A stretch of 64,000 bases of DNA from Pilaira anomala (lineage: Eukaryota; Mucoromycota; Mucoromycetes; Mucorales; Mucoraceae), in the NCBI GenBank assembly GCA_025716855.1, contig JAIXMQ010000002.1, forward strand, positions 915,434-979,433, written 5' to 3'. Under the pieces are notes generated by a model that ran no database searches, was not told the DNA's origin, and saw nothing but the letters and a program-made list of their open reading frames with translations. A program made the translations under genes and the position numbers. This document shows positions 22,739-36,676 of this stretch, in pieces. The first letter of the stretch is position 1; the number at the start of each line of letters is the position of its first letter.

Positions 22739-23917
22739 ATGAAGTCCGTCAAATTATCAAATTCTTTATATATCGGCTCACTCTTCTTTTTAATACTTTT
22801 AACAGCTTTATGTGTTGCGATTTCAGCAGCGGATGTCATCATTCAAGCATTAACTGACAAAACAAATCAAGGTACATTTGATTATCGTAACTTAATTGTT
22901 GTCGGTGGCAGTTATGTTGTGCTGGTATTTATAACAAAAAAAAAAAAGTAAAAAGAAAAAAAAGAAATTAATTTGATATATGTAGGCACTTGCAGCTCTA
23001 TTATTTTCTTGTAATCGTTTATTGACAGTAAGAGCATCTTTACAAGATATACCCAAACTCTATATTCCTATTAAACAAGAAGATTTACCCAAAGTACGAT
23101 CAAACCAAATAAAATATATTTCAATAATGATTTTTACTTTTTTTTTTTTAAAAAAAAAATAGAAAGTGTATTTTAAAATTCGTCAGGAATTTGAACATGC
23201 TAAACAAACTCGAAAATTAGCAGAGCCCAGACCAGAAGACATTCAGGCAGTCGGTTGGGCTAAACCAGGTAATTCTCTCTTGTGGATTTTCATATGATTT
23301 TTCAATTAAAGATATCAGTGATTTTTATTTAGGTACTCCATTGTTTGATGGACTAGATTTTAAGCAAGCGATTGCTAGAACACCTGCCATTGTTGGTAAA
23401 AACGCATAAATATATTAAGTTTTTAGTTGTATTGTATATTCATCTCTCTTTTTTATTAGAAAAAGTGGCGATTAGTATTAATCCAGATTATTTTCGACCA
23501 CCTTATGTGCCCGTACGTCAATACATGGAATTTCTTATGCAACAGGGATTAATTGATAAACAATTGGGATTATTTTATCTAGAAGGATACGAAATTGCTA
23601 GATTCAGTCATAAACCTCTAAGTCAAGAACAATATATGGATATCATGAAGCATTTGGCTGCCATTTTACAAAATATGGGGTATAACCTTAAAAATGGCAA
23701 TAACAACAATAACAATAAGCATCACAAGGCCGAAAGTATAAACAGTAGTTTGGGTCACAGTAAATCTTCTCGGAAAAGTAGACGCCGATTATCAAGTCAC
23801 GATGAAGATGATGCTATCTCCACTCACACTTTGAATTCTCGTTCCTCATCACATCAGAGTAGGAAATATTCAAATAATGCTGCTGCTGCTGCTAAATTTT
23901 CTCATTTTGAAATCTAG
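22739..23917 (+). CDS. DLT1: DLT1-like membrane protein (defect at low temperature)
   Basis: Five exons, 22739-22924, 22986-23093, 23163-23268, 23333-23395 and 23460-23917, in phase, 306 residues. Two N-terminal membrane segments are visible (about 11-30, GSLFFLILLTALCVAISAAD; and 51-71, NLIVVGGSYVVLALAALLF). A soluble region follows with YFRPPYVPVRQYMEFL and FYLEGYEIARF, and then an Asn/Ser/His-rich tail. This arrangement fits fungal DLT1 proteins, needed in yeast for growth in cold or at high pressure; their molecular role is not known. The gene is divergent from the RS-like gene with 209 bases between starts; a CT-repeat (about 22685-22708) sits in that promoter. Assignment to DLT1 is from overall plan and motifs and could be wrong in detail. 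Confidence 0.68.
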
Positions 23918-25214
23918 AATTGTATATATATATATATTTCTTGTTACTTTATAACCATCTATTAACTATTACTGCATATATACTTCTAACCATAATAATA
24001 TAATAATATTGTACTACCTTGAAAAAACTTATACAATTGTCATATGAATACATAGATTAAAAAAGCTTAAAAAATTAATATACGACTATTCTTCTACGTA
24101 AAAACGACTTTGTATAAATCTATAATTACGAGATATGGCGTACGATTTTCCCGAAAGTAAAAAGAGAGTTCTTATGACTACTTGCTTAAAAAAACCCCCC
24201 CGTTATTATGCATTTACATTAAATGTTGTCCATAGAGAATCATCCGACATTTACAAAGTACCTATATATACCAAAATTGTCAGTGATACATATATATGAA
24301 TCTATCTTACTTGGTTTTGTATGATTTTTTTTTTGTTTAACTATGTAACTATACCATGACAACTTTATGTTCCCTTCTTTCTACTTGTTTTTAAAAAATA
24401 AAATGCATGAAAATTATGCTGGTGCAGACTTGTTTATATGGTTCACGTGACACTTTATTTTATGATTGGAACAGTAAACAAAAAGAATGTTTGTCTCCTC
24501 CCTTCATGCGTGAAAATAAAATTGCTTTTTTTATTATAGGAGGCCGCCAACCAATGATGCCAACAGATACACTCATAATCTGCATGATATTTTAAAAAGA
24601 ACTAGGTGCAACCTTACGTATACCAAGAAACTAACCTTTTTATAGCATTATTTTTCTTGGTTGATCTGCTCAAGCACCAACTTGAATATTTTTGTCAAAA
24701 TAATAAGACATGATTTAAGCTTTTGATAGAGTTACCCTACCGTGAGATACCAAATGAATAAGGTATATTGAATAAAGCTCATTTTAATGTCGTCAGATAA
24801 TATAAATACAGTGTACCTGTCAATAAACTCAAATCCTCCTTGAAATTTATTCCGCTCTTCAAACGAAAACGTTTATATCATTTTTCCTTTAAAAAGGTAC
24901 AATGCATTTGTTTATTTTCAAATGCTTTAATTAAGTTTATTTCTGACATTTAAAAAAAACCCCCTTTCTTTTTTTTTTAAATAATATTATTTGAGAATGC
25001 GATGGATTCAAAGGAAATAAATAAGATAGTCTTCAATGATCAAACGACAATATCATATAATTTTGTATAAATACAAAATACTTTATTCCAAACGTATCTA
25101 CGTAGCAATCATTTTTTTTTTATAATAAAGAGAAAAAAAAGAGGATTTATTACAATTATTGGTGAATATGGTTATAGTAAAAATACAATGATAAAAATAA
25201 AAATGCTTGCGTTT
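23918..25214. other. Intergenic, no gene seen
   Basis: About 1.3 kb of AT-rich sequence between the 3' ends of DLT1 and the UNC93-like gene (convergent). A 62-residue plus-strand frame at 24407-24595 shows no family resemblance and is not supported. Confidence 0.55.
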
Positions 25215-26745
25215 TCAAGCATCGAATGAATGAGTCTTTTCGATATGCGTTTTTTCATTAAAAGAAGCATTATCAGATTCCGAATTAAAAGCTTTAGGAC
25301 TTTCTTCACTGGTATCAGATACATTATTAGCAACAACAGCAATTAAAGGGAAAGAAATAAAGACTAAAGCCCAACAGACGAGACATTCCCAACGTAATGG
25401 AATATCAGCAGCATCAATACCATAAGAGATAGCAGCACCAGCCGATTGTACAGCTTTATAGAAACCAGCATAACGAGCAAGTAAACTAGGATCGTTAGAC
25501 ATAGCACCCATCAGCCAATACAAATAAGATTGATAAATTGAATCGGATAAACCATACAAAATGAAAAGAACAAAGGGACCACCAAAGTTAGGATGCGTCC
25601 AACCAATTGGGTTATTATAAGAGTTATCAAATGTCAATTGGAAAACAAATCCACCAGCCCAAACTGCCATCAAAAGTAAAAACATCAAGGCAAGTACTAA
25701 AAGACCACGACTACGACGGTTCATGCCTTGGTAATCTAACAAGAGACCGATCAAGATGGAACCAATGATTTGAAGTCCCCAATACATGGTACCATTTAAG
25801 GCTCTTGTAGAAGCATCAAAGTAAACTGCATTTACACGAAATTGGTAAGCATAAAACCAATTCGAGGCCAGAAATGCAGGAATAAGATAAATCATACGCC
25901 ATTCTTTCCATACATGTAATACACCTTTTAATTCAGTCTTCCAGTCAGAGGCCTTGGTAATAGCTACATATGTACCATCAGAACGAACCACGTTGGAAGG
26001 AGATGCGAGCATCAGTGAAGCAACAATACCAATCAACATGACTACAACAAACGCGGTGTACGTGCCTGTAGACACGCCACCAGCTGAGTTTTGTAAATTA
26101 AGCCCCAAGGCAATGACAGAACCAAGAATACCACCTAAATTAAATAGTGCCCAAAAGATGCCAACAAATTTACCCTTATCCTTTTCTTCAGGGTAAGACA
26201 TCATGATAGCTCCCTATTTGATACATTAAAAAAAAAAAAAAAAACTTTGGTTAAAAATTAATCTTCATGTGTTTTTTTGTAATTATTATTACCTGAGCAC
26301 TCCAGAAAAGCGCAGCTAAACAGCCAAGAATTGCACCTGCAGCAATGACAAAACCCGAAACTTGCTTACGATCATATACCCACAAAGCAGCTGAATAGAT
26401 CGCATAGCCACTACTGCCAATCTATTGTATAATATAAGAACTTTTTTTTTTAATATTTATATATAAAGGCAAATGCATTTTTAATTTTGTGTTACTTACG
26501 GTCAATGTATACTTCACACCAATTGTGTTTGTGACAGTACCAGCAAAGAAACCGACAATGGCAAAACAACCATATAAAGCACCATTTGCAGAACTAATCA
26601 AGGTAATATTTGAACTCATGGATCCACCGGCACCTAAACCTGATAATGCATTAAACATGCCTGGACCACATAATGAGACAATACCCAAGAGTACAATTTG
26701 GAATACGGGTGAATTCAATCTTTGAAGAAGAGGTGATTTAGCCAT
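25215..26745 (-). CDS. UNC93-like major-facilitator transporter
   Basis: Integral membrane protein of 457 residues, exons 26745-26500, 26421-26293 and 26213-25215, in phase. About 11-12 hydrophobic segments are spread along the whole chain. The first half resembles the fungal UNC93/DUF895 group: FQIVLLGIVSLCGPGMFNAL near the start, a GCLAALFWSAQGAIMMSYP segment, then KGKFVGIFWALFNLGGILGS. The C-terminal tail is Ser/Glu-rich and cytosolic. The substrate is unknown; fungal members are often called ion channel regulatory UNC93 proteins without proof. The chosen start MAKSPLLQ follows a TATATATCTATA-like leader; an in-frame ATG 32 codons upstream would add an implausible hydrophobic extension. 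Confidence 0.85.
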
Positions 26746-29700
26746 ATATAGATATATATTTATGTTATATCTAGTAAAAAGAGAGAAAGGGAGCAAAAAA
26801 AAAAATAAACAGAGGGTTCTGAATTGTCTCTTATATAGCACTAATTTTATTTGTTTATTTATCTTACTTTCGTCCTGAAATAGATATTTATCACCCGATG
26901 GTTCTTTATAAAAAAAAGGGGACTACTAATAACCTTAAAAAAAAAGAGTGCAATTAGATTATATAAAACGTTTTGGAACTGAATTTCCCCGCGCTTTCCC
27001 TTCTCATCAAATCGCCTCTTTTTTTTTCAATAATTCCACATAATTTTCTTTATCATTATTTAGATTAGATAAGTATCGGCCATATCTCTTCATAGATTAT
27101 ACAAAAGAAGGAGCAAGAAAAAAAATGCTGTTGTAAAAAAAACTTGGAAAACTATGTTTTAGGTAACAGGGTTTTATTTTAAGGGTCCTTGAATTTCATT
27201 ATGTCATTCAGCATTTTCCCTGTATCCTTCAGGGTTCTCCTTCCCAGGAAAAGCGTACTTTTTTTTTCTCAAAAAAAGAGTACAAGAACCGTTTCCCTCT
27301 TATCTGGAGTTTAGCAAGCGCTAAGTTAATTATTTTAGTCTTCAATCTAAAACAAAAGAGGGGAGGAAGTCATTAAGAAAAAGAAAAAAGTCGCGCAAAA
27401 AGATACCCGTATATAATAAGCGGTTACAGAATTTCATTTACAAATTTTGAGACTAGTAACACACGCCGTCATATTTCAGTATTGATGTTGGTCTTTAAAT
27501 GTCTTTTTCTTCCATCAGTCATTGGGGAAGGCAAGCATTCAGGGTTCTATTAATTTCTGATAAAACGAGCCCAGCCACTATATGTGCTACCCTGAACTCC
27601 GGATTATATAATCAAGGCATTTCGTAAATAAAATTACGTCAAGGTTTTGAATTTATGTTTACTGGTAGATCGTCATTAAATTTATACGCTTTCAAGTAAC
27701 ATGACAATTCTCGGTAACAAAGAGATATGAATCGTACGTTCTTACATAAAAGTTAGCGGGCTCTCATAAAACCCAACTTTTTTTGAGCTCAAGAATTTTT
27801 CATCCGATAGAGAGAGCGTTACACCCTACTGAAGTAGTAAAGCGATACACTAAAAATATAGATCGAAATTAAGAAAGCACATGACTTGCTTTGACGGGCT
27901 TACTTTGCTACTTGTCTATTATATTAATAGGTTGCTGCTAAATTTTACATACATAAAAAAAAATACCCCAATGGACCCTGTCAAATTGAAGACACAGATT
28001 TCGGGGATCGAAAAAAGAGAAAGAGGAATTGAAATATTACAGGTACACAATAAGAAAAAATCGATCTTGATTTATTATATCAAGTGTAAAATGTTTTAGC
28101 AAACAAAAAAGAACGAATTAAAAGTGCTTTTCGATAAACTAGTAAATTATAACTTTATTCGTGTAACCAAAGATTTGTAGAGAAAAATCAGAATTACTGT
28201 ACCTCTTTTCTTGTTCTAAACTCCTCAATATATTAGCATATCTCCTTACACACCTTATCAATAAAAAAATAATAAGAAAAGTTTTAAAGTAAAAAAAAAC
28301 ATGTCTTCAGCTCGTTTACCTACAATTTATTTGTAACTTTAACTTTTTTTTTGTTAAAAAGTGATAATAAATTTTGCAATTAAACTATACTTTTTTTATT
28401 TAAAGATTTGTGTTTGTGTATATTTATCACATCAATATTGGAGTTATCTGTTTACCTTTTGTCCATGTGGTTTTCAGTAATGTTTATAGAGTATCAAGCC
28501 AAGCATAAGAGATTGATTATAAATTAATTACCTCATATCATAAATAAACAATTCAGTTTCTTCATGACTACATACTTGTTCAATTCTCTCACAGGAATAG
28601 TTAAAATTAGACGCAACCAATTTACCTTAACCAATTACGGCACTCCGGTTGAAATAAGACAATTCTTTGAGCGAAAGATACATGCTGTCTTTTACTGTTT
28701 TATAACCATCTCCTTTCCTTGAAACACATTTGCTAGTGGAACGGGTCTTAGTCTTTATACACAATCTTTTTGTATTCTATCTGGCCTTTTACGGTCTTTC
28801 TCCAAGAGCCTCTAGAAATATAGACTTCTGAAGTGGATAAGCAGATAAAATAATTTACTAATCTCAGTAATAATCATATGAGTTCAGAGCTTACTTAATT
28901 TTTGAGGTTGCAAAAAATTTACCAAGAAGTTATGAGTATAAAAGCTGATAAACTACCTATTATACTTACTTATTACATGGAGTAATTTTTTTTTATTAAA
29001 CGGGGAATAATAATTGGGGCTTTTTACCTAACACTTTCAAAGTTTTTAATGAACGGAAATAGTATTAAACTTGTAAAAAAAAAAACAAGAAAATGCTACA
29101 AGTGTAAATATTTTTTTACCATGTTACATTGTAAAACTTGATTTCAGAAATACAATAAAATATAAAAAAAAAATGCATATTTTTCATATGTAAATCAAGT
29201 TTTACATATTTGTATCTGGGTAAAAGATTGTTTTCATTTCCATGTTGTAAATATAATATTCCCATTGTGAACTTTATGAGCAGTCTGTGTAATCTGTTAG
29301 ATACAAGAGCTGTGTAAATAATAGTTGAAAAACAAACAAATACGCGTTCTCTGATATCATTCAGTAAAAGATGAAAGATCAAACCATTCGAGGGAAGTTA
29401 AGGTCAATTTAATAGTTAATTTATAACTAAAAGGTAATTAATAAAAGATTGTTTCTCTAGTTTTCTGTAATAAGTTGACATTTGTTAGGTATGTTTGGTC
29501 TTGCTAACAAAAATCCATATTCGTTGTAGTTTATGTATGTATGCTTAAAAATGACGGGCTGCTTCTTTTCAACTGTCATGTATTTGTCTTATATTATTTT
29601 AAAACATATTTTTTACATTCTACATAGGAAAAAACAGTTTCGAGAGTGATTGAAACTATCTCTTACGTATTGATGTAATACTCATTTACCCCACAACAAA

Positions 29701-29972
29701 GAATGTGGATATTTTTGGCTTAGCCAATGTCGCACAAAAATAAAGTCTATATCAAGTAATTAGGAAGTACCCCAAAAAGATTTATCAAAATACTCTTTAC
29801 AAGCTTTATTAAATGATTTTGCAGGAATAGGATATACAGAGAAAAAGTGATAAATTATTAAGAATGAAGTTTTAAAACCAAGCTGCTAGTTAGAAGTTAA
29901 TATGCCTGATTTTAGGCACCAGGATTTGAAGAACCTTGCGAGAGCTGCTTTAGAATTAAAGCCGATAATGGA
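26746..29972. other. Long intergenic region, no gene seen
   Basis: About 3.2 kb with no frame that looks coding on either strand. The part nearest 26746 must hold the UNC93-like promoter. Two copies of a short TTCAGGGTTCT motif occur (about 27227 and 27539). Longer than the gaps between most other genes here; decayed mobile DNA is possible but not shown. Confidence 0.5.
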
Positions 29973-31343
29973 CTATTGATTATTTTCAATTGTAGGAATA
30001 GTATCATGTGTATTTAGAAACAATTTTAGCATATCATCAAAGTTTTGACTAGCTTCCCTAGTATTATTATTTTTTTCTTCAATATCAGAAGAGATGCTAG
30101 TTACACTATCACTAGAGCTGTAATTGGGTGTAGGCGACAATGTGGGCGTATTATTTAAATGTATCATGGTGGTTAATTTTCTACCTCTCAAGTTATTGGC
30201 AGGATGTTGGTGATCAGGATAAAGTTGAACAGCAGGTATTATTTCGTTTTTACGAGCAAGCTCATTGAATGTATTTTCCCGAAGTGTAGCGGGTGTCGTA
30301 ATTGAAAATTTGATTTGCTGACAGGAGTCATCAGTTGGCGATGGAGGTGGGGATTTTTTGTTATTCTTTTTGGCCCTTTTGGTACCAGTTTTATTAGTAT
30401 AATTAGAATTTGCTGTTACATTACGCTTCTTTTGCTTCTTTGGAACACTGGTACTAGGGATAAGACTAGGTGAGGACTCAGAATTAATGGAGGGACGAAC
30501 TTGAAGGGGTTTTAATGGAGTAGTGCAAGAAGTCGTATACAATGAATTCACATTGGATAAAGTATTACCAGTGGAAGGCCCAGATTTGTTTTCCAATGGG
30601 TTCTTAACAGGTATACCCAAATTCTTACAGAGATGGTCTCTTAATCTACAAATTATAGATTTAAGCTCTCCATTTTCTTTCAGGAGCTGTGATGTGACCT
30701 GGTCGTGATCTTCTTGAATTTGTTTGATTTTACTTTCCAGCTTTTTCACATAGCGTTCTTTGCGTTCTCTAAATGCTCTTTGGGCTACTCTATTTTGGGC
30801 TTTTCGTTTAATTCTTGTAAGATCTTCTTCTTCGTCCTATATATACATATTAATAAATGAATTAATATACGTTTTTTTTTTAGTTCTTTCAATTGTTATA
30901 AAATCAGTCTTACACAATATTCTTTGGTTATAGATTGATGTCCTGAATTTTGCTCACTATCTAAAAAAAAATATTAATATCACTGGGCGCTATAAAGTAT
31001 GCTAAACTTAAAACTTACCAATACTTTGATCGTCTTCGTCATAGGAGGTTCCAAATGGTAAATCATTGCTTTGGATATAATCTATTTGACATAGAATCAA
31101 CTGTCAGTTAATAATCATTTCACTTTATGATTAGCTATTTAATAAATATTTATTACAAGTATCTTTAGTATTATCTAAACTCTTGTGCTCAGGCACATCG
31201 GTGTCAATAAATGTGATGGGCGGCGATATGTGCTCATTTGGTAAGTCGCCTAAATTTGGGGTATTAGCATTCTCATCTGGAAAAAGATTGGCCGAGACTA
31301 TTTTATTAGAAGCAGTAGAAATAGTTTTGATTTCAGAATTCAT
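29973..31343 (-). CDS. YAP/Pap1-type bZIP transcription factor C
   Basis: Third bZIP gene of the window, 386 residues. Exons 31343-31157, 31081-31019, 30960-30914 and 30836-29973 join in phase. The basic region near residues 105-130 reads IKRKAQNRVAQRAFRERKER, YAP/Pap1 class, followed by a coiled coil (YVKKLESKIKQIQEDHDQVT) with a leucine zipper. The rest is Ser/Thr/Asn/Pro-rich with a basic cluster (KQKKRN, RAKKNNKKSP) that may be a nuclear signal. It lacks the C-terminal module shared by bZIPs A and B, so it belongs to a separate lineage. The start MNSEIKTIST is preferred; the open frame upstream translates low-complexity Phe-rich sequence. Confidence 0.85.
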
Positions 31344-34300
31344 TGGAATAATGTATATCTGAACAATATGTAATAAAGAAAAATAAGAAATAAAGTACAA
31401 AAAAAAAAAAAAGGGAAAAGGCCACAAAAATAAAAAAGAACCTGTTTATATAGTTTCAACGGGAATAGAAACCTAGATCGTCATGTGTTTATTAGTTCAC
31501 TTTTATCCAGTGTACCTCTTTTTATTTTTTCTTAATATTGGTTTGAAGTAAGCGAATAACTCATGGTTTAACGCTCAACTAAAAATAAAAACGAGTATTT
31601 GTACTGATAATTCATTTTCATCTTATAGAGATAAGATTTTTTTTTTTTAATCTTTTATTTTCAAAAGGAAAAAAGGATGGTAAAAAGAAAACTTTAAAAA
31701 GGTGATCAAGATATACATTCTGTTCCAGACGCTGTTTAAATTAGCTTGAGTCTTCGAACATTCGAATTTGTGTTTTATTTTTATAATTAAAGTTTTTAAA
31801 TGAGCACCAAATGTTGTGATAACTACTGGTAAAGAAACTCATTTGGTTACAAAATTTTCTGCTATTTATTGCTAATGCATACATATCAAAAAAGCTGTGA
31901 AAATTTTATTTGGGATCTAACAGATACGCAATAGTTAAACTTGAGAGGAAGAATAGAATATCCTATGGATATTATATATACGAGATCTGTATCATAGAGA
32001 ATGCCGGAGTATCAAGGCGTTAGCATAAAAGTATTCGGTAATTAACGCTGTACCTTCTCTCACCACTGTTTTTTTTTTGTTTGAAGATTAAAATCCAAAT
32101 CAAGATCCTCTAATTTATTTCGATGTTTGTCCTAATTTCAATGACAAGTTTAGCTCTATTAACTCCAGTAATATCTTTTGATTCATGTATATTCATGTGA
32201 AGCTCTTAGATTCTGTGATAATTAATTAACTATCTGTACGGACTGGCCCCCTCTTGAATAGCCGGTAGATATATTAGTTTATCTGACGTACAATTATTAT
32301 ATAGAATTAGCCTTCATATACTATATATACTTTATATAAAAATAATTGAACGTATTGTAACCATAGATCTATACTTAACTAATAGGAAAAAGTGCGTACC
32401 GTTTTTGAAATATAATTAGTATGTTTTATCTGGTTTTCAGAGTTTAATTTTTTTTTCTTAACATAGTTTCTCTTCTACCAGAATAATTAATAAGATCTGA
32501 AGTATCTTCTGTATGAAATATATAGCCTTCAAAATATTTCATAACCTATTCAGTATCAACACCACTATCTTTATTGTTCTACTATTCTTAGCAAAACTTA
32601 TACTGAAATTTTAGAATAATTATTATTTGATATAACGGCACTACACCTTATGTATAGTCAGTGTGAAAATTCAGTCCTATTTACACTGCCAAGAGATTGG
32701 TTGTATTCTCTCTCAGTACTTCATGTGCATGTATATAAAGTATTGTTTTGACATCAATAAATATGGGTTAGCCATTTAAAATAACTAGGGAAGTTTATCT
32801 TGTTGTTTTGGCCAATTAAGTTATCTTAAGCCTTTTCCATCTCTTGAGAGATTTCCAAGCCAGAAATAATCTTAGTATAGTTACTAAGAAGAAACTTCAG
32901 CATTTGATAATTGGAAACAATAGCTAATAATGGCCAAAACAGAGCGTACGTTTATCATAAGCCAATGGTATTATTTACCTGATTTGTGATAAAATTTATT
33001 CTTTTTGGCCGTTCCAATTTAATTGCATTGGTATCTTCAGTAATTCACGAAAAAATTAAACTTATATTACATCATTCAAACAACTTCTTGTTCCATATTG
33101 GAAAGAGCTTTTAAAATAGGAGATTGTCATATTTGGATACCTATAGTGATTTGTAAAAGAATTTGCTTTTTGAATAAACAGAAGATTCATATTATATATG
33201 AACAATCCATCAATACAACATTTTAAAATATCACAATGTTATATTTTAGTTTATTAATTTTACAGGTAAGTAAATATATTGAAGTGTATTACGTATATAG
33301 TAAAATTATAGCATATATGCTCAAGTAAATTAAGCTGCTTTCAGTATCTCCTGTCTTCTTGAAGGCCTCTGTTGAACTTTAGTTACTTTTAACCTTAACG
33401 TTCTGAAAAACAGTCCACGACGCGTCCGTAGGAATCGCAAATCAATGCGTAACTACTTATGGAATTTGCTATTATTAACATTATTACTGTTAACTAGTAT
33501 TATTTTATATTATAATTATCTTCTTGTAGCGTCTGGCTTGTATTTATGGATTTTAAAATAAAAAACAATAAATAGTACAAATAAAATAATAAAATTAGAA
33601 TACTTTTTTTTTTACCATACATTTGATACGTTACACTTTTTTGCTAGATAGTTTATTAATTAAACCTCTAATTAAACTGACGTGAGAAACGAGTACCAAG
33701 AAGGGAATACAAATTCGCTTTTGTGGAAGGTATGCATGTATGGCCAACTTTAATTTCATTGTGCAGATTTGTTGATTCAAAATTTTTTTGCGGCCTTTGG
33801 AAGTAGTTTCTCCTGATCATCACACCTTTTTTCTATAGGTACATATGACACTGGCTTGTGTTGCGGTACAAAGTATGTCATACTGTTTTTATAAAAGGCA
33901 TGCTCATTATATTAACAAAAATAAAATATAAGCGTTACCTTCAGAACTTTGTAAAATCAAGTATATTAATCTTTTTTTTTTTTTTTTTTTTCCATCAGGT
34001 GATTGATAAAAATTTTAGTGAAGAAGCCAGAAGACCAACACATTTTTAAAGAAAAGAAGTAAAATGCCAGCGAAAGAAAGGATTTTGCAAGTATGAAAGA
34101 CTGTTCGAAGATTATGATAGACAGAGCAACATATCAGTTTCATTACCTTGATTGCAGAAAACAAGTACTTTGACATCTTAAGATTAAGATCCTGAAAATA
34201 GCAACAGAATAAAAATCGGGCAATTTGTAGTTCGGTAAATAAGCTCATTATAATTTGTGTATTAAAATGTGATACATAAAGCTATTTTTATATTATATGA

Positions 34301-35006
34301 AATCATGATTAATCTCGTCAAGCAAAAAAGCTGAACTGAACACAGATTATTCTATAATGTTTAAAAATGGATAGTTTACACTTTAAATGTGTTACTACAT
34401 TACTGTTATATATGTGCCTAGGGTCCGAGAGACCTGCAGCTAAAAATAAATATGTAGAGGGGTTACGCAATGTATCACAGTTACATCCCTTTTGTTTCTT
34501 TCAGGGTCAATAAATTCTAGATCAAAAAATTATATATTTATGACAAAATGTTATAAGGCTAATCTCATGACCATCACTAAAAATATCTTTGTATTTTATA
34601 TTTGGTGGAAGGCATAGCTTAAATGAACTAAACATTAGCACATTTTGATTTAGCGAAATGTTATGTATTTGGAGGTGAGATTAAAAAGGGTGTGTGAATA
34701 CCATATTTATGCTATGTTATTACCAGATTCACCCGCTAATTCATTTATTTTTACTGCGTTATCAGTAGAAAAAAAATTGTCAGTTTTTTTTTTCTTATCT
34801 TCAGATAAATCTTACGACATTATATATAAAAAAAACGTAATGATAAAGCTGACTAAAATTATACTATTTTTTTTAAGAAATATACAGTTGATTCACATAT
34901 GATGAGCAAAAAAAGAAGTGGGAATGTATTTATTTATATAATGAGGGCTCTATATATATATGTATATGGATATTGATAATGATTTCTATATAAGAATATA
35001 TATATG
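31344..35006. other. Long intergenic region holding one dispersed repeat
   Basis: About 3.7 kb with no supported gene. The only structure recognised is the repeat at about 34046-34310, which is copied in inverse orientation at 50950-51212. Otherwise AT-rich unique-looking sequence. Confidence 0.5.
34046..34310 (-). repeat. Dispersed ~260-bp repeat, copy 1
   Basis: The reverse complement of this stretch matches 50950-51212 nearly base for base, with scattered changes and small indels. The match starts at CCTTTCTTTCGCYGGYATTT and runs to an ATAAAGCTATTTTTATATTA block. The shared part includes a short open segment reading LKMSKYLFSAIK followed by GTAATG. Homology stops abruptly on both sides. 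Probably a fragment of a mobile element or a duplicated gene relic; no terminal repeats are clear. Confidence 0.7.
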
Positions 35007-36676
35007 TTAATGTCTTGGTGAGTTATTGTATGCAAATCTTGGAGCTAAAGAATCATAAGCTGGTGGTAAAGAGGCGGCAAATGTATTGCCGTCTAATGTT
35101 GATACACTTTTGTAAGATGGTACCTTTCCTAAATCAATACCGTTCCACCATAGCGATTGTTGAGATAAAGAGTTATTAATTTCAGGCATCTCTTCAGGAA
35201 ATTCAGCTGAAGGCTGCCTAGAATGATGTCTACTTCCATTATTTGATTTAGGAATAGTCATGGGCCTTGACAAAGCTCGAGGTTCTGAGGATATTTCTTC
35301 TGCTTCTTCTGCTTCTTCTACTTCTTCTGCTTCTTCGTTTTCTTCATTTGGATGTTCTGTTACAGGCATAGCAGAGGAAGATACAGATAGTAAACGAGAC
35401 CACCCACTAATGGTGACTGGTTGTCTTGAAGCTCTTAATTCTCGAGGAGGAGGAGTAGTTGCAAGCAAAGAAGGCTCATTTGTACCAGCTTCAGATATAG
35501 AAGAGCGAATTCGTAATGTTTCTACAACTTGTGGATGATACGGTACCGATCTCCACATATCGTCATATGCAGGAAGAGAAGTGAGCTCTTGGGTAGCAGC
35601 AAAAGATTCTACAATAATAACTTGAACAGCGCACCGTAATTCAGATATATGGCCATCTGCATTTGCTAGCACAATTACAAACTTGAGTCTATGTCGGATA
35701 CGAATCATTTCACTGTCAGCATCGGCAAAGATAATAGGAGATTTTGATGGGACAGGTAAATCCAGGACTCTATCCCAAGTGGGAGAAGAGGCGGAAGACG
35801 TGGATACAGCTTCAGAAAAAGGATTATCCAATCTTACCAAACGTACGATACGAGTATCCGTCTTTGTATGCTCATTTGCAGTATAAGTACAGTATTCTTT
35901 GATGGAAGCCATGACGGCATGTACTCTCAAATGGGAAGCAATGGGTAAAATTTTAAATGAAATTGGTATAGTATCATTAAATGCGTATAGCTTGGAAGGT
36001 ACACTGATATCATAGACCATTTTTTGAGCCCATGTGTTATGAATTTCCAAGGATTGTACAAGTTCAAATTGAGAAGGTAAAATACAACGCACAATACGAA
36101 TATTTCTCTTTTTTATTGTATTTTGGATAAAGGCTGATCTTTCAATAGTTGCCTTGAGTCTGTAACTAACACTACCTATGTCCGAGTCTAGTGTTTGAGG
36201 CAAATTACCGGGTATTAATAGCTCAAAATCCCACTTGTGTTTACCGGCATTTAATAATACACTCTTCTTATGAGGCGTACTTGTAGAAGTTGACGTTGAT
36301 CGGCTTGAGGATTGAGTTGAATGAAATTGAGGTTGAACAAATTCCCAAACATGGGATAAAATCGTACGTTCTTGTTTATGATAATGTTGATGATGTCCAG
36401 AACCTATTATATACATATTTTTAGCTTACAAAAAAAAAAAAAATAATAATAATAATAAAATATGATATGATCATTATTACCTTCCGACCAAGCTACTTTC
36501 ATTTTACCCATAAATGACATTAAAATTGATTTTACTTTTATAGGCTCAGTTAAATTTAATACAAGCGAGCCTTGTAGTGTTTTACCAGCCGCTTCTTCAG
36601 CTTCACCCACTAATAAAATTTCATCTGAATGAACATTGATTTTAAGTTCAATACTTTTTCCAAATGCATTCATCAT
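35007..36676 (-). CDS. Alpha-arrestin (ART-like) with PPxY motif
   Basis: Arrestin-fold adaptor, expected to bring a Rsp5-type ubiquitin ligase to plasma-membrane proteins for endocytosis. Exons 36676-36481 and 36403-35007, in phase, 530 residues (529 if the second of two adjacent ATGs is used). The arrestin N-domain opens with IELKINVHSDEILLVGEAEE and LQGSLVLNLTEPIKVKSILM. The C-domain is visible through VSYRLKATIERS and the region around KMVYDISVPSKL. The tail contains LPAYDDM and a classical PPAYDSL motif, the binding site for WW domains. An acidic EEAEE repeat sits between, and a Ser/Thr-rich insert lies near residue 95. Family assignment is confident; cargo is unknown. Confidence 0.87.
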
